64,000 bases of DNA from Kibdelosporangium aridum. Its GTDB lineage: Bacteria > Actinomycetota > Actinomycetes > Mycobacteriales > Pseudonocardiaceae. Of the stretch, positions 8,245 through 16,210 are shown piece after piece. The notes beneath the pieces are model-generated. The model searched no databases, was not told the DNA's origin, and was given only the letters and a program-made list of their open reading frames with translations. Within the stretch, counting starts at the first letter, position 1. Each line of letters begins with the position of its first letter. The DNA is taken from NCBI RefSeq assembly GCF_900176515.1, contig NZ_FWXV01000003.1, positions 310,001 to 374,000 of the forward strand, read 5' to 3'. The translations under genes were made by a program, and so were the position numbers.

Positions 8245-9158
8245 GCGCGCACCCTTTCGGTCTCACCGAACAGACCCTGAGGCCGGAAGACCAGCACTGC
8301 GATCAGCACGACGAAAATCCAGACGTAGTCATACTGTGTGCCGCCCGGCAGGTACTGGCCGGCAAGGGTCTTCACCAGACCGATGATGAACCCGCCGATG
8401 ACCGCGCCCCGGATACTGCCGATACCGCCGAGCACGGCGGCGGTGAAGGCGAAGATGCCGTTCTGGAAACCGATGTCGATGCTGATGTTGGTGAAGTGCA
8501 CGCCATAAAGGACACCGGCGATACCAGCCAGCACCGCACCGATCCCGAAGGTCAGGACGATCGTGCGGTCTGGGTTGATCCCCATCAACCGTGCGATGTC
8601 CGGATCCTGCGCGGTCGCGCGCATGGCCCGGCCCATCCGCGACTTGTTGATGTAGATCTGCAGCAGCGTGGTGAGCAGAACCGTCACCACGACGAGCAGA
8701 AGACCGGTCTTCGGGATCACGATCGCGCCGATGTCGATGCTGCCCTCGAGGAAGACCCTCGGGAACGGCAGCGGCGCCGTGGCACCCGGGTACCAGAGCC
8801 GGACGGCCTCTTTCAGGGCCACCGACACACCGAGTGCGGTGATCAGCGGTGCGAGTCTCGGCGCGTTGCGCAGCGGTTTGTACGCCAGCCGTTCGATGAT
8901 CAGGGCGAGCACCATGGAGACCACCGCCCCGGCGATCACCATCAGCGGCAACGTGATGTACCACGTGCCCTTGACGCCCTCGGGAATCGCCCAGGTGAAC
9001 GTCGCGAGGGCGCCGAACGCACCCACCATGAAGATCTCACCGTGGGCGAAGTTGATCAGCTGCACGATGCCGTACACCATGGTGTACCCGAGCGCGATCA
9101 GGCCGACGGTCCCACCGAGGATCACACCGTAGATCAGCTGCTGTAGCAGCGTTGTCAC
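8241..9158 (-). CDS. livH: Branched-chain amino-acid ABC transporter permease LivH
   Basis: A 305-aa permease with about eight membrane helices. The LivH motifs are TMVYGIVQLINFAHGEIFM (about residues 26-44), YKPLRNAPRLAPLITALGVS, and RAMRATAQDPDIARLMGI, the EAA-type coupling loop. It pairs with LivM as the membrane channel. The start is GTG with GGAGG 7 nt upstream. A strong hairpin separates it from livJ, which probably lowers expression of the membrane parts relative to the binding protein. Confidence 0.95.
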   Translation of the reverse strand: MTTLLQQLIYGVILGGTVGLIALGYTMVYGIVQLINFAHGEIFMVGAFGALATFTWAIPEGVKGTWYITLPLMVIAGAVVSMVLALIIERLAYKPLRNAPRLAPLITALGVSVALKEAVRLWYPGATAPLPFPRVFLEGSIDIGAIVIPKTGLLLVVVTVLLTTLLQIYINKSRMGRAMRATAQDPDIARLMGINPDRTIVLTFGIGAVLAGIAGVLYGVHFTNISIDIGFQNGIFAFTAAVLGGIGSIRGAVIGGFIIGLVKTLAGQYLPGGTQYDYVWIFVVLIAVLVFRPQGLFGETERVRA

Positions 9159-9174
9159 AATCTACCTCCAACAA

Positions 9175-9210
9175 GGCGGGGGCAGGTCTTGTGCTTGACC
9201 TGCCCCCGCC
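9175..9210 (-). terminator. Hairpin between livJ and livH, probable partial terminator
   Basis: A perfect 14-bp GC-rich stem: ggcgggggcaggtc (9175-9188) pairs with gacctgcccccgcc (9197-9210) across an 8-nt loop. On the minus strand it follows the livJ stop and precedes the livH ribosome site, with TTGTTGG after the stem. Such stems in binding-protein operons let the binding protein be made in excess by partial termination or by protecting the 5' mRNA. Confidence 0.7.
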
Positions 9211-9263
9211 AGACCACCCCGCCGATCGGGCGGAGCTTGCTAGTCCGCTATGCGATTGTCAGC

Positions 9264-10505
9264 TCAGTTGGTGAGCGATCCGGTCTCCACTGGCTGGAAC
9301 TTGCCACCGCTGACCTGGTAGACCGTCAGCAGCTTGTTGGTGCTGTCACCGTACTGGTCGAAGGCGATGTCGCCGTTGGCACCCTTGAACTTGGCGCTAC
9401 CGACGTTCTTGATCAGCGCGTCGCGCTGCGACTCGCTCCAGTCGCCTGCGGAGAGCGTGCGGGCCAGACCGTCGATCAGAGCGTTGGTGGCGTCGTACGA
9501 CATGGCGCCGTAGGCGCTGTAGCCCTGGTCCTTCGGGTACTTGGCGTTGTAGGCGTCGATGAACGCCTTGGCCTCGGCCAGCTTGTCAGCCGGGGCACCC
9601 ACGGAGGTGGCGAGGTCGCCCTCGGCCGCGGCACCGGCCAGCTTGCCGAAGGTGTCGTCCACGATGCCGTCGCCGCCCATCAGCGGAATCCGCAGACCGG
9701 CTTCCTTGAGCTGCTTGGAGAACGGGCCAGCGGCGCCGTACTCACCGCCGTAGTAGACGGCGTCCGGGTTAAGCGGCTTGATCTTGCCGATCACGCCGGA
9801 GAAGTCGGTGTCCTTCTCGCCGACCTTCTCGCGGGTGACGATCTCGGCGCCCAGCGCCTTGGCCTTCTCGGTGAACTCGTTGGCCAGGCCCTCACCGTAG
9901 GTCTTGCCGTCGGCGACCACGGCGATCTTCTTCTTGCCGGCCTTGCTCACCAGGTAGTTGGCCGCGAACGGGCCCTGCGCGTCGTCGGTGGTGCAGACGC
10001 GGAAGTAGTTCTGGAACTGGCGCGACGGGGTGGTCTTGTAGTTCTCACCGCGGGTCAGCGACGGGTTCGTGTTCGCCGGGGAGACCATCACGATCTTCTT
10101 GTTGGCGAGGATCGGCTGGACGGTCTGGGCAACCGAGGAGTTCAGGGTGCCGATGACGCCGACCACGTTCGGGTCCGACGACAGCTTGGTCGCGGCCTGC
10201 GCGCCCTTTGCCGGGTTCTTCTCGTCGTCCTGCGGGTCGAGAACCAGTTTGTAGCCCTTGACGGTGCACTTTTCGTTAGCCTGGTTAACGGCGAGGTCAG
10301 CGGAGTTCTTGATACCAACACCCAGCGCGGTCAATTCGCCACTGAGCGGTACGACAACACCGATGGTCAGAGTACCTTTGCTGGTGTCGCACTGATTTCC
10401 GCCGGCAGCATTACCACCCGGGGTTTCCTGTTTATTGGTGCTGCACGACGCAATCAACAGTGCGCCAGCCGCGAGTACAGCAGCTGTAGCTACCTTCTTA
10501 CGCAC
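9264..10505 (-). CDS. livJ: Branched-chain amino-acid ABC transporter substrate-binding lipoprotein
   Basis: A 413-aa extracytoplasmic binding protein that captures the amino acid for LivHMGF. The signal peptide ends in the lipobox LIASC (Cys about residue 20), so it is a membrane-anchored lipoprotein. A type 1 periplasmic-binding fold follows (LTIGVVVPLSGELTALGVGI; AVIGTLNSSVAQ-like VVGVIGTLNSSVAQTV; VYYGGEYGAAGPFSKQLKE). Two cysteines (QCDTSKG and ECTVKGY-like KCTVKGY) could form a disulfide. The start is GTG at 10505 with GAGGAGG 8 nt upstream. It is the first gene of the operon. Confidence 0.95.
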   Translation of the reverse strand: MRKKVATAAVLAAGALLIASCSTNKQETPGGNAAGGNQCDTSKGTLTIGVVVPLSGELTALGVGIKNSADLAVNQANEKCTVKGYKLVLDPQDDEKNPAKGAQAATKLSSDPNVVGVIGTLNSSVAQTVQPILANKKIVMVSPANTNPSLTRGENYKTTPSRQFQNYFRVCTTDDAQGPFAANYLVSKAGKKKIAVVADGKTYGEGLANEFTEKAKALGAEIVTREKVGEKDTDFSGVIGKIKPLNPDAVYYGGEYGAAGPFSKQLKEAGLRIPLMGGDGIVDDTFGKLAGAAAEGDLATSVGAPADKLAEAKAFIDAYNAKYPKDQGYSAYGAMSYDATNALIDGLARTLSAGDWSESQRDALIKNVGSAKFKGANGDIAFDQYGDSTNKLLTVYQVSGGKFQPVETGSLTN

Positions 10506-10525
10506 GAGACAATCCTCCTCGGTGA

Positions 10526-10549
10526 CGGGTTACGCAAATCCGCAACCCG
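10526..10549. promoter_or_regulatory. Small inverted repeat in the livJ leader
   Basis: CGGGTT (10526-10531) and AACCCG (10544-10549) form an interrupted palindrome about 20 bp upstream of the livJ start. It could be a leader hairpin or the binding site of an amino-acid-responsive regulator. Only the symmetry is seen; no regulator is identified. Confidence 0.25.
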
Positions 10550-10704
10550 CATTTCGCCCCCGCCTGCGAGGAGCGCTGGGCGGAACTTAGGCGATGGACC
10601 AGCCGACAGTCAGCAATCCCTGCGAGAGCGTAACCAGAACGCAACGTTGGCGTACGTTGAGCGGACACTTCCAGTTCCTGCTAACCGCTGACGTGGCCGT
10701 AGCA

Positions 10705-10710
10705 TAGACT
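10705..10710 (+). promoter_or_regulatory. Leaderless-type -10 element for the gene at 10718
   Basis: TAGACT at 10705-10710 fits the actinobacterial -10 consensus TANNNT and ends 7 nt before the GTG start at 10718. No Shine-Dalgarno sequence is present, so transcription probably starts at or next to the start codon. The same hexamer at the same spacing precedes polA. Confidence 0.4.
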
Positions 10711-10717
10711 GTCCTAG

Positions 10718-12550
10718 GTGAGTCGACGCGCCCGCATAAGCGCTTGGCTGCTGGGTGCCGGCCTTGTCCTAGGCGCAATCATCCTGTTACGCAACGAGAC
10801 CGAAACCCCTGCGCAGGATGGCTTTCCCAGTTTTGCTGCCGACGCAGTGGTTCCACCGCGCCCGGCGCAGTCCGTACCGCCGCCTGGCCCAGTCCGGATG
10901 TCGCCCGGACCTGGTCGTCTTCGACTCGCCTGGGCCGACGGGTTGCCTGGCGGACAGCCGATTGACGGCGTGACCGGTTACGAAATCCGGTGGGACAACC
11001 AGGTTCGGGTGGTCAGCGAACCCGCCGCCCAACTGGACGGGCTGGCCGTGCGGAACCACGACATCGAGGTGCGGTCGGTCGACGCCTTCGGCAGGCGTTC
11101 CGACCCCGTCCGGGTGACTGGAATGCCTTCCAGGGAAGCGAAACTTGCCCTTGACTACGTCGACGAGTTCGACACGACGGACTCGGTGCACACCGAGGTT
11201 CCGGGGTCGCAATGGCACGTGTCGGGTTACAAGGGCTGTATCGACCTCGGCGGTGAAAAAGGCCCGAAAGAAAGCCAGCTGATCGTGCAACTGGGCTGCG
11301 GCGCGGACGATGTGGTGCTGCGGTCACGGCCGGCGTTTCAGTTGGTCGGCGGCGTGGGCCGGGTGACCGCGGTGACCGACGCGGCCGGGCCGTACGGCGG
11401 GCTGAATTTCGACTTCGCACCAGGGAAACCTGATCGAGTGGGGGCCAGGAACAACCCCTCGCCCGCGCTGCCGCCCGGCGCCATCCGGGTATCCATTTCG
11501 GACAGTGGCGTCCGCGTCGTCACCGGGCCGGACACGGCACGTGGCACGTTCACGCCAGCCGCGGTGCGACCGGCGACGCGGGGAAGCGGTGTGCTGCACA
11601 AGTTCGACGTGGTGTTCTCGCCGGCGGGGATCCAGGTGTTCCAAGACGATTCGCTGGTGACCACAAGCGAGGCCGTGCCGCAGTGGACGACCTCGACAGT
11701 GCTTGTTGGGATGATCGGACCACCGGGTCGCCGTACCCGCGTGCACCTGGACGCGGTCGGAATGTCGTCGGTGGTTCCAGCACAGGAGAAGGTCGTCGAA
11801 TTCGGCGCTGTGCTGGGTACACAGCGAGTTTTGCGGCCGCAGGAGAACGCGCCGGGCCTGGGCGTCAGCCGCCAGCCGTTGATCGGCGCGACAACCGCAC
11901 GGCTGCGTACAACGGTGACATTGGGCGCCGGAGCGGATCCCAACACGATGTCTTTGCAGATCGGTGATCGAACCGTGCCAATGGTTGCCGCGACACCCGG
12001 GGCGCCGATGCAGCCGGGCTCGGACGTGACATTGGAAGCCACGGTGCCGCCCGAACTGTTCACCGGCGACGCGCCTTCGTTGAGCCCGTTGGTGATCAGA
12101 GGGCAGGGAACGGGCGCGGTACTCGAGTCCTATTTGGAGATAACCGGGACGGCACCGGCGAGGAGACTGCCCGATCCGCGGCTGACGCCGCGGTTCGCGG
12201 CACTGCCGACCGTGGAGGTGACGCTACGGGACGCGAACGGAATCGATCTCGGAAAAAGGGCATCGGCGAACACGCCATTTCAGTTGGAAATCACCCTGGA
12301 CCCAAAACTGGCGCAACGCGAGGCGGATGACGTGATGCCGGTGCGAGGATTCGAGGTCTACCTGAACGAAAGGCGAATAGCCGCGGTCCCGACGGATATT
12401 CAAGGGGCGACGGTCGGCGGAACCTATCGGCTGATGGTGGCGGCGACGGAGGAATTGCCGGGTGATCAGACCATCGAGGTCCGATTGCACCCGGCGGATC
12501 AGACGAAGCAGCCGCAGTCGACCCGGTTTGGGATACAGCTGCTCAACTGA
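10718..12550 (+). CDS. Membrane-anchored extracytoplasmic protein with fibronectin-like region, function unknown
   Basis: A 610-aa protein with one N-terminal membrane anchor (ISAWLLGAGLVLGAIILL, about residues 7-24) and a large extracytoplasmic part. A proline-rich linker (VPPRPAQSVPPPGPV) leads to a fibronectin-III-like stretch near residues 60-135 (LRLAWADGLPGGQPIDGVTG, YEIRWDN, VRSVDAFGRRSDPVRV). Then comes a concanavalin-like beta region around residues 145-345 (DYVDEFDTTDSV, WHVSGYKGCIDLGGEKG, LHKFDVVFSPAGIQVFQDD), followed by more beta-rich sequence to the end. The two cysteines near residues 174 and 193 may form a disulfide. I do not recognise the family beyond this; glycan or cell-envelope binding is a guess from the fold. 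It converges on pdtaR with an 8-bp overlap. Confidence 0.75.
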   Translation: MSRRARISAWLLGAGLVLGAIILLRNETETPAQDGFPSFAADAVVPPRPAQSVPPPGPVRMSPGPGRLRLAWADGLPGGQPIDGVTGYEIRWDNQVRVVSEPAAQLDGLAVRNHDIEVRSVDAFGRRSDPVRVTGMPSREAKLALDYVDEFDTTDSVHTEVPGSQWHVSGYKGCIDLGGEKGPKESQLIVQLGCGADDVVLRSRPAFQLVGGVGRVTAVTDAAGPYGGLNFDFAPGKPDRVGARNNPSPALPPGAIRVSISDSGVRVVTGPDTARGTFTPAAVRPATRGSGVLHKFDVVFSPAGIQVFQDDSLVTTSEAVPQWTTSTVLVGMIGPPGRRTRVHLDAVGMSSVVPAQEKVVEFGAVLGTQRVLRPQENAPGLGVSRQPLIGATTARLRTTVTLGAGADPNTMSLQIGDRTVPMVAATPGAPMQPGSDVTLEATVPPELFTGDAPSLSPLVIRGQGTGAVLESYLEITGTAPARRLPDPRLTPRFAALPTVEVTLRDANGIDLGKRASANTPFQLEITLDPKLAQREADDVMPVRGFEVYLNERRIAAVPTDIQGATVGGTYRLMVAATEELPGDQTIEVRLHPADQTKQPQSTRFGIQLLN

Positions 12551-13139
12551 GGTTTTCCACCACGGCCTCGGCCACGGCCTTCATGGTGGTGCGCCGGTCC
12601 ATGGCGGTGCGCTGGATCCACCGGAACGCCTCGGGCTCGGTGAGGCTCTGCTTGCTCATCAGCAGGCCCTTGGCCCGCTCGACGACCTTGCGCGTCTCCA
12701 GCCGGTCGGTGAGACCGGCGACCTCGTTCTCGAGGGCCTGCATCTCGGAGAACCGGCTGACGGCAAGCTCGATCGCGGGCACGAGGTCATGCTTGGCGAA
12801 CGGCTTGACAAGGTAAGCCATCGCGCCGGCATCCCGCGCGCGCTCGATGAGCTCCCGTTGGGAGAAAGCGGTGAGGATGACGACGGGGGCGACGCGGTCG
12901 CCGACGATGGTCGAGGCCGCCTCGATGCCGTCCATTTTGGGCATCTTGACGTCAAGGATGACCAAGTCGGGCTTGAGCTCGGTGGCCAGCCGGACAGCCT
13001 CTTCGCCGTCCGCGGCCTGGCCCGCGACCTCGTAGCCCTCTTCGTTCAGCATCTCGACGAGATCAAGCCGGATGAGCGCCTCATCCTCAGCGACGAGCAC
13101 GCGTCGCTGCACACGGGCCTCGGTAGCCACTTCGGTCAC
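12543..13139 (-). CDS. pdtaR: ANTAR-domain response regulator PdtaR
   Basis: A 198-aa response regulator that binds RNA. The N-terminal receiver has the acidic pocket and phospho-acceptor in LVAEDEALIRLDLVEML and DLVILDVKMPKMDGIEA (Asp near residue 63), with T and K in VILTAFSQRE and YLVKPFAK. The C-terminal ANTAR domain (about residues 130-196, VERAKGLLMSKQSLTEPEAF) is the antitermination output. Length and motifs match Rv1626 of M. tuberculosis, the partner of the sensor kinase PdtaS, which is not in this window. The start is GTG with GGAGG 6 nt upstream. In M. tuberculosis pdtaR also lies close to polA. Confidence 0.93.
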   Translation of the reverse strand: MTEVATEARVQRRVLVAEDEALIRLDLVEMLNEEGYEVAGQAADGEEAVRLATELKPDLVILDVKMPKMDGIEAASTIVGDRVAPVVILTAFSQRELIERARDAGAMAYLVKPFAKHDLVPAIELAVSRFSEMQALENEVAGLTDRLETRKVVERAKGLLMSKQSLTEPEAFRWIQRTAMDRRTTMKAVAEAVVENLS

Positions 13140-13286
13140 CGGGGTCCTCCTGTCGCTGTAGGGGTACGAAAGCCGAAACAGCAGCGTACCGGGGCCAGCG
13201 CGACCGCGCCGTAACCAGGAGAGTTATCCGACACACACCCTGGCTCAACGTATGCGCGGCCGATCGCGTAAAGTTGCCCCACGTAA

Positions 13287-13360
13287 GCCCCTGTAGCCCA
13301 ATCGGCAGAGGCAGCGGACTCAAAATCCGTCCAGTGTGCGTTCGAGTCGCACCAGGGGCA
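13287..13360 (+). tRNA. tRNA-Leu (anticodon CAA), short variable arm
   Basis: The cloverleaf folds fully. The acceptor is GCCCCTG (13287-13293) with CAGGGGC (13353-13359), and the discriminator A is at 13360. D stem: GCC 13296-13298 with GGC 13310-13312. Anticodon stem: GCGGA 13314-13318 with TCCGT 13326-13330, loop CTCAAAA, anticodon CAA at 13321-13323. The variable region CCAGT is only 5 nt. T arm: GTGCG-TTCGAGT-CGCAC (13336-13352). CCA is not encoded. Leucine tRNAs normally have a long variable arm; short-arm types with Leu anticodons are known from actinobacteria as I recall. Confidence 0.93.
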
Positions 13361-13736
13361 CGTACACCCTCTACGCCTGCCATCGAGCAGGCGTTTTCTC
13401 ATGAGTGATCATTGTCTCGCCGAGCGCTTCCGTCGCATGGGAGCGTGACCAGCGGACTCCTGTCCGATGAGCCGGGCAGCGCAGGCTCAGTCGCGGCACG
13501 CAGGGTCTCTGCGAACGAATCATCAATACACGTTGGACGCGGCAGCTGATCTTGCCGGGGATCACTCGAACAGCCGATTAAGCCGACCGAGTGCACGCAT
13601 TCAACAACAAGATCAAAATTACAATTGTCATACGCCGAACTTCGGTTGTATGGAAAACATCGAACCACACTAATGACGCTGCTACAGTGCTGAGTCCGGT
13701 CGGGTTTGTGTCTTGTGGACAAGTTAAGAGGGGGAA
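13361..13736. other. Intergenic region of 376 bp, no gene seen
   Basis: No convincing coding frame lies here. The part from about 13600 to 13680 is clearly richer in A+T than its surroundings. It holds an imperfect inverted repeat (13629-13652, catac-GCCGAA-cTTCGG-ttgtatg) centred near 13640. Together these look like the promoter/operator region of the membrane protein starting at 13737, whose mRNA has a GAGGGGG ribosome site at 13728-13734. Confidence 0.45.
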
Positions 13737-14702
13737 ATGATCAAGAGGAACAGAGACGCGATCTTGTCAGACTCTCCGCGGCGTCGGGCGCGTTTCAGCT
13801 TGTCTCGGTCACAATGGATGTGGGCGACCATGGGGGTGGTCACGGCGATCGCGATCGCGGCGTTGGCGTTCGCCAATCTGCGGGAGGTGTACAACTCTCA
13901 GAAGGATTTCGTCGTCGGGCTTCTTGCTTCGCTGGCCGCCGTGTGTTTCACCAAGGCGTTCAGCCGGACCAGGGAGACCCATGCCGTTGAGCTGATTCGG
14001 GAGGATCGTCCTGGGCCGGGGCTGGTCGCTGACGCACTGGACGGGTTGGTGCGCAAGCGACTTGATCGCAAGGGAGTGTTCGAGGCGACCGCCCTTCTGC
14101 ACCGCAACCTTGAGGCGGCGCAGGATCGGCTGTCTGAGTACTACTACGCCCAGGCTCAGCATCTTGAGTTCTACAAACATGCTCCGATACTTCGCGTTGT
14201 CATCGCTGATCTGGACAAGGTTCTTGGCAACATCGTGCGGTTGCAGTTTGGCATTGGGCAGTTGACCGGTGATCGCCATGGGTATTCCATCGCGGCGAAA
14301 GAACGGCATATGTTGATCAGCATTCTTCGCGATCTTCGTGAGTCGGTGAACCGGAAAGACGCCACCTATGAAGCGCTGCGGACCAGCGGTGAGCACATTG
14401 TCTCGCCTGAGGCATGGGATGTGTTCGCCGTTCTCAGCGGAGATATGTTGAAAGCGGAACTTGCCCTTGACAGTTTGTTATGCGAGCACATCAGGTTCCC
14501 ACCTGAGGAAAGCCTGCGTTCCGTTGTGGGCTACCTCGATGCGGCGCTCAAACGGGCGAAGGAATTCCGGGATGCGATCGGCGAACCGAACTGCCCGATG
14601 GTTTTCCACATCATGATGGCCGACCTGTCGAGCGCGATCGACGCCCTCCGGCAAATCGATTTGCCCGACGCGTTCACCGGCTCCCAGACGCCAGCTCGGT
14701 GA
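13737..14702 (+). CDS. Membrane protein of unknown function
   Basis: A 321-aa protein that I do not recognise. A basic N-terminus (KRNRDAILSDSPRRRARF) precedes two membrane helices (WMWATMGVVTAIAIAALAFA, about residues 27-46, and DFVVGLLASLAAVCFTKAF, about 57-75). A cytosolic, mostly helical domain of about 245 residues follows (RKGVFEATALLHRNLEAAQD, YYYAQAQHLEFYKHAP, VIADLDKVLGNIVRLQ). No catalytic motif is visible. Its start ATG has a close purine-rich ribosome site. The upstream DNA is AT-rich for this genome and the gene stands alone, so it may be lineage-specific. The 3' end overlaps the convergent SMP-30-like gene by 29 bp. Confidence 0.7.
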   Translation: MIKRNRDAILSDSPRRRARFSLSRSQWMWATMGVVTAIAIAALAFANLREVYNSQKDFVVGLLASLAAVCFTKAFSRTRETHAVELIREDRPGPGLVADALDGLVRKRLDRKGVFEATALLHRNLEAAQDRLSEYYYAQAQHLEFYKHAPILRVVIADLDKVLGNIVRLQFGIGQLTGDRHGYSIAAKERHMLISILRDLRESVNRKDATYEALRTSGEHIVSPEAWDVFAVLSGDMLKAELALDSLLCEHIRFPPEESLRSVVGYLDAALKRAKEFRDAIGEPNCPMVFHIMMADLSSAIDALRQIDLPDAFTGSQTPAR

Positions 14703-15597
14703 AGGCGATCGCGTTCTCCTCCAGGCTGCCGAACCACAGCCTGCCGTGATGCTCACGGATGCCGACCAGCATGTGGAAGCTGGGGATCTCGCTGCGGAGT
14801 TCACGTTCCACCTGGCCATCGGTCGTGATGCCCAAGGCGCCGACTTCGCGGCCGGGGGACGGTCGCAGGTTCGCCGGCAGGCGGCGGATCGCCGCGCGGA
14901 TGGGCGTGGGCAGACGGCGGACGACTTCCAGGGCTGGGACGCGGAGGCTGGCCAGCGTCACCCAGATCAGGCCGTCGGTGCCGGTGGCGATGTTGTCGGG
15001 GAAACCTGGCAAGTTGTCGACGAGAGTGTCGCGGCGGCCGTCGGGCCAGATGCGGGTGACGCGGTAGGCGCCGGTTTCCGCGACGGCGACGAAGGACTCG
15101 TCTGGGGGTAGGGCGACGCCATTGGCGAAGTGGAAGCCGTCGGCGACCAGGTCAATCGATCCATCCGGGGTGCGACGCAGCAGACGGCCGCTGTTGGTTT
15201 GTTCGATGAGGTCGTCGCGCCAGTTGTCGATGCCGAATCGGCGCGAGGAGTCGGTGAAGTACACCGTGCCGTCGGCGGCGACGGCGGCGTTGTTGCAGAA
15301 CACGAAGTCCAGGCCGACGGCTGACGTTGCCAAGGTGGTTACGGGGCCGCCTGCCAGCGGCATCGTCAGCAGGCCCGCTCGGGCATCGCATATGAGCAGC
15401 TCATTGTCGCCGTAAAGCTCCAGGCCCAGTGGGCGGCCGCCGGTGTCTCCGAGGACGTCTATGCGGCTGCCGTCTGGGGCGACTCGCAGGATCCGGCCGT
15501 CGTCGACGCCGGTGTACACCTGGCCGTCGGCGTCGACAACTACGTCCTCTGGGCCGTGGCCGTTCACTGGCACGACCGTCACCTTGCCGAACTGCAT
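14674..15597 (-). CDS. SMP-30/gluconolactonase or strictosidine-synthase-like beta-propeller protein
   Basis: A 307-aa six-bladed beta-propeller protein of the SMP-30/LRE/strictosidine-synthase group. Landmarks are GPEDVVVDADGQVYTG near the start, LICDARAGLL, VYFTDSSRRFGIDNW, GFHFANGVALPPDESFVAVAE (the family hallmark) and PGFPDNIATGTDGLIWVTLA. Members hydrolyse lactones or organophosphates, or are animal APMAP-like arylesterases; the substrate here is unknown. ATG 15597 is chosen over 15627 because GGAGG lies 4 nt upstream of it. It begins 13 bp after the stop of the ESX-linked gene at 15611, so it is probably transcribed together with eccE. Confidence 0.87.
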   Translation of the reverse strand: MQFGKVTVVPVNGHGPEDVVVDADGQVYTGVDDGRILRVAPDGSRIDVLGDTGGRPLGLELYGDNELLICDARAGLLTMPLAGGPVTTLATSAVGLDFVFCNNAAVAADGTVYFTDSSRRFGIDNWRDDLIEQTNSGRLLRRTPDGSIDLVADGFHFANGVALPPDESFVAVAETGAYRVTRIWPDGRRDTLVDNLPGFPDNIATGTDGLIWVTLASLRVPALEVVRRLPTPIRAAIRRLPANLRPSPGREVGALGITTDGQVERELRSEIPSFHMLVGIREHHGRLWFGSLEENAIAFTELASGSR

Positions 15598-15610
15598 GAC
15601 ACCTCCGTCG

Positions 15611-16210
15611 TCAGGCCATGAGGTCATTCTCGGCAGGCGTCAAGGCTAGGCGGAACAGGGCTACGCGCCATCTGTCGACCAGGGCGAGGTAGCCGGGTGG
15701 CAAGGAGTCGACCCGGGATACGTCGGGGCGTCCGAAGAGGTCAGCCAGTGCGCGGCCGTGGCCTGGGGCGTTGACGATGACAGCTTCGGCGTTGTGCCAG
15801 AAGTCCGATTGGGCGGGGACGTGATCTGCGATGTGCAGCACCGTTGTCCAGGGCATGTCTCCCAGCCACAGGGGCGGCGGGCTGGGGAGGTCCGCGAAGA
15901 ATGCCTGCGGTCCCGGGTTTCCGCCTGGCTGGGTCGATGGCCGAGCCGGCCACGGCGGCGGATTGTCCACAATGGCTAGTCGGGCGCTCTGGACCTTGGT
16001 GCGCAATGGTTTCCAGGTTGGTTGCCGGTGGGATACCACGGTGACCGATGCGCCAGCGGACACCAGACGGTAGGCAAGCAACCGTGCTGGAGTTGGTGGG
16101 CCCAGGAGTCCTAGGCGGACTGGTTTTCGGCGGACCATGGGCACCACGATCTCTGTGCCCAGCCGGTCGAAACCTAGTTGCACTCCCGCTACCGGCACGT
16201 CGAGGTTCAC
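15611..16210 (-). CDS. Unknown protein translationally coupled to eccE
   Basis: A 199-aa protein starting at a GTG that overlaps the eccE stop (GTGA). The longer frame running back to 16708 lies inside eccE and has shadow-like arginine-rich composition, so it is rejected. Near the N-terminus a Rossmann-like beta-alpha-beta is visible (RLGLLGPPTPARLLAYRLVS then GASVTVVSHRQPTW). Later come FFADLPSPPPLWLGDMPWTT and VIVNAPGHGRALADLFGRPD. No membrane segment is seen. Position and tight coupling suggest a cytosolic accessory of the ESX machine, perhaps a nucleotide-binding helper. This is inference from context only. Confidence 0.75.
   Translation of the reverse strand: MNLDVPVAGVQLGFDRLGTEIVVPMVRRKPVRLGLLGPPTPARLLAYRLVSAGASVTVVSHRQPTWKPLRTKVQSARLAIVDNPPPWPARPSTQPGGNPGPQAFFADLPSPPPLWLGDMPWTTVLHIADHVPAQSDFWHNAEAVIVNAPGHGRALADLFGRPDVSRVDSLPPGYLALVDRWRVALFRLALTPAENDLMA

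Noticed and set aside
13361..13736. A small gene between the tRNA and the membrane-protein gene
   Set aside because: Frames of 60-107 codons exist on both strands but none has a ribosome site, a domain or a normal third-position GC pattern.
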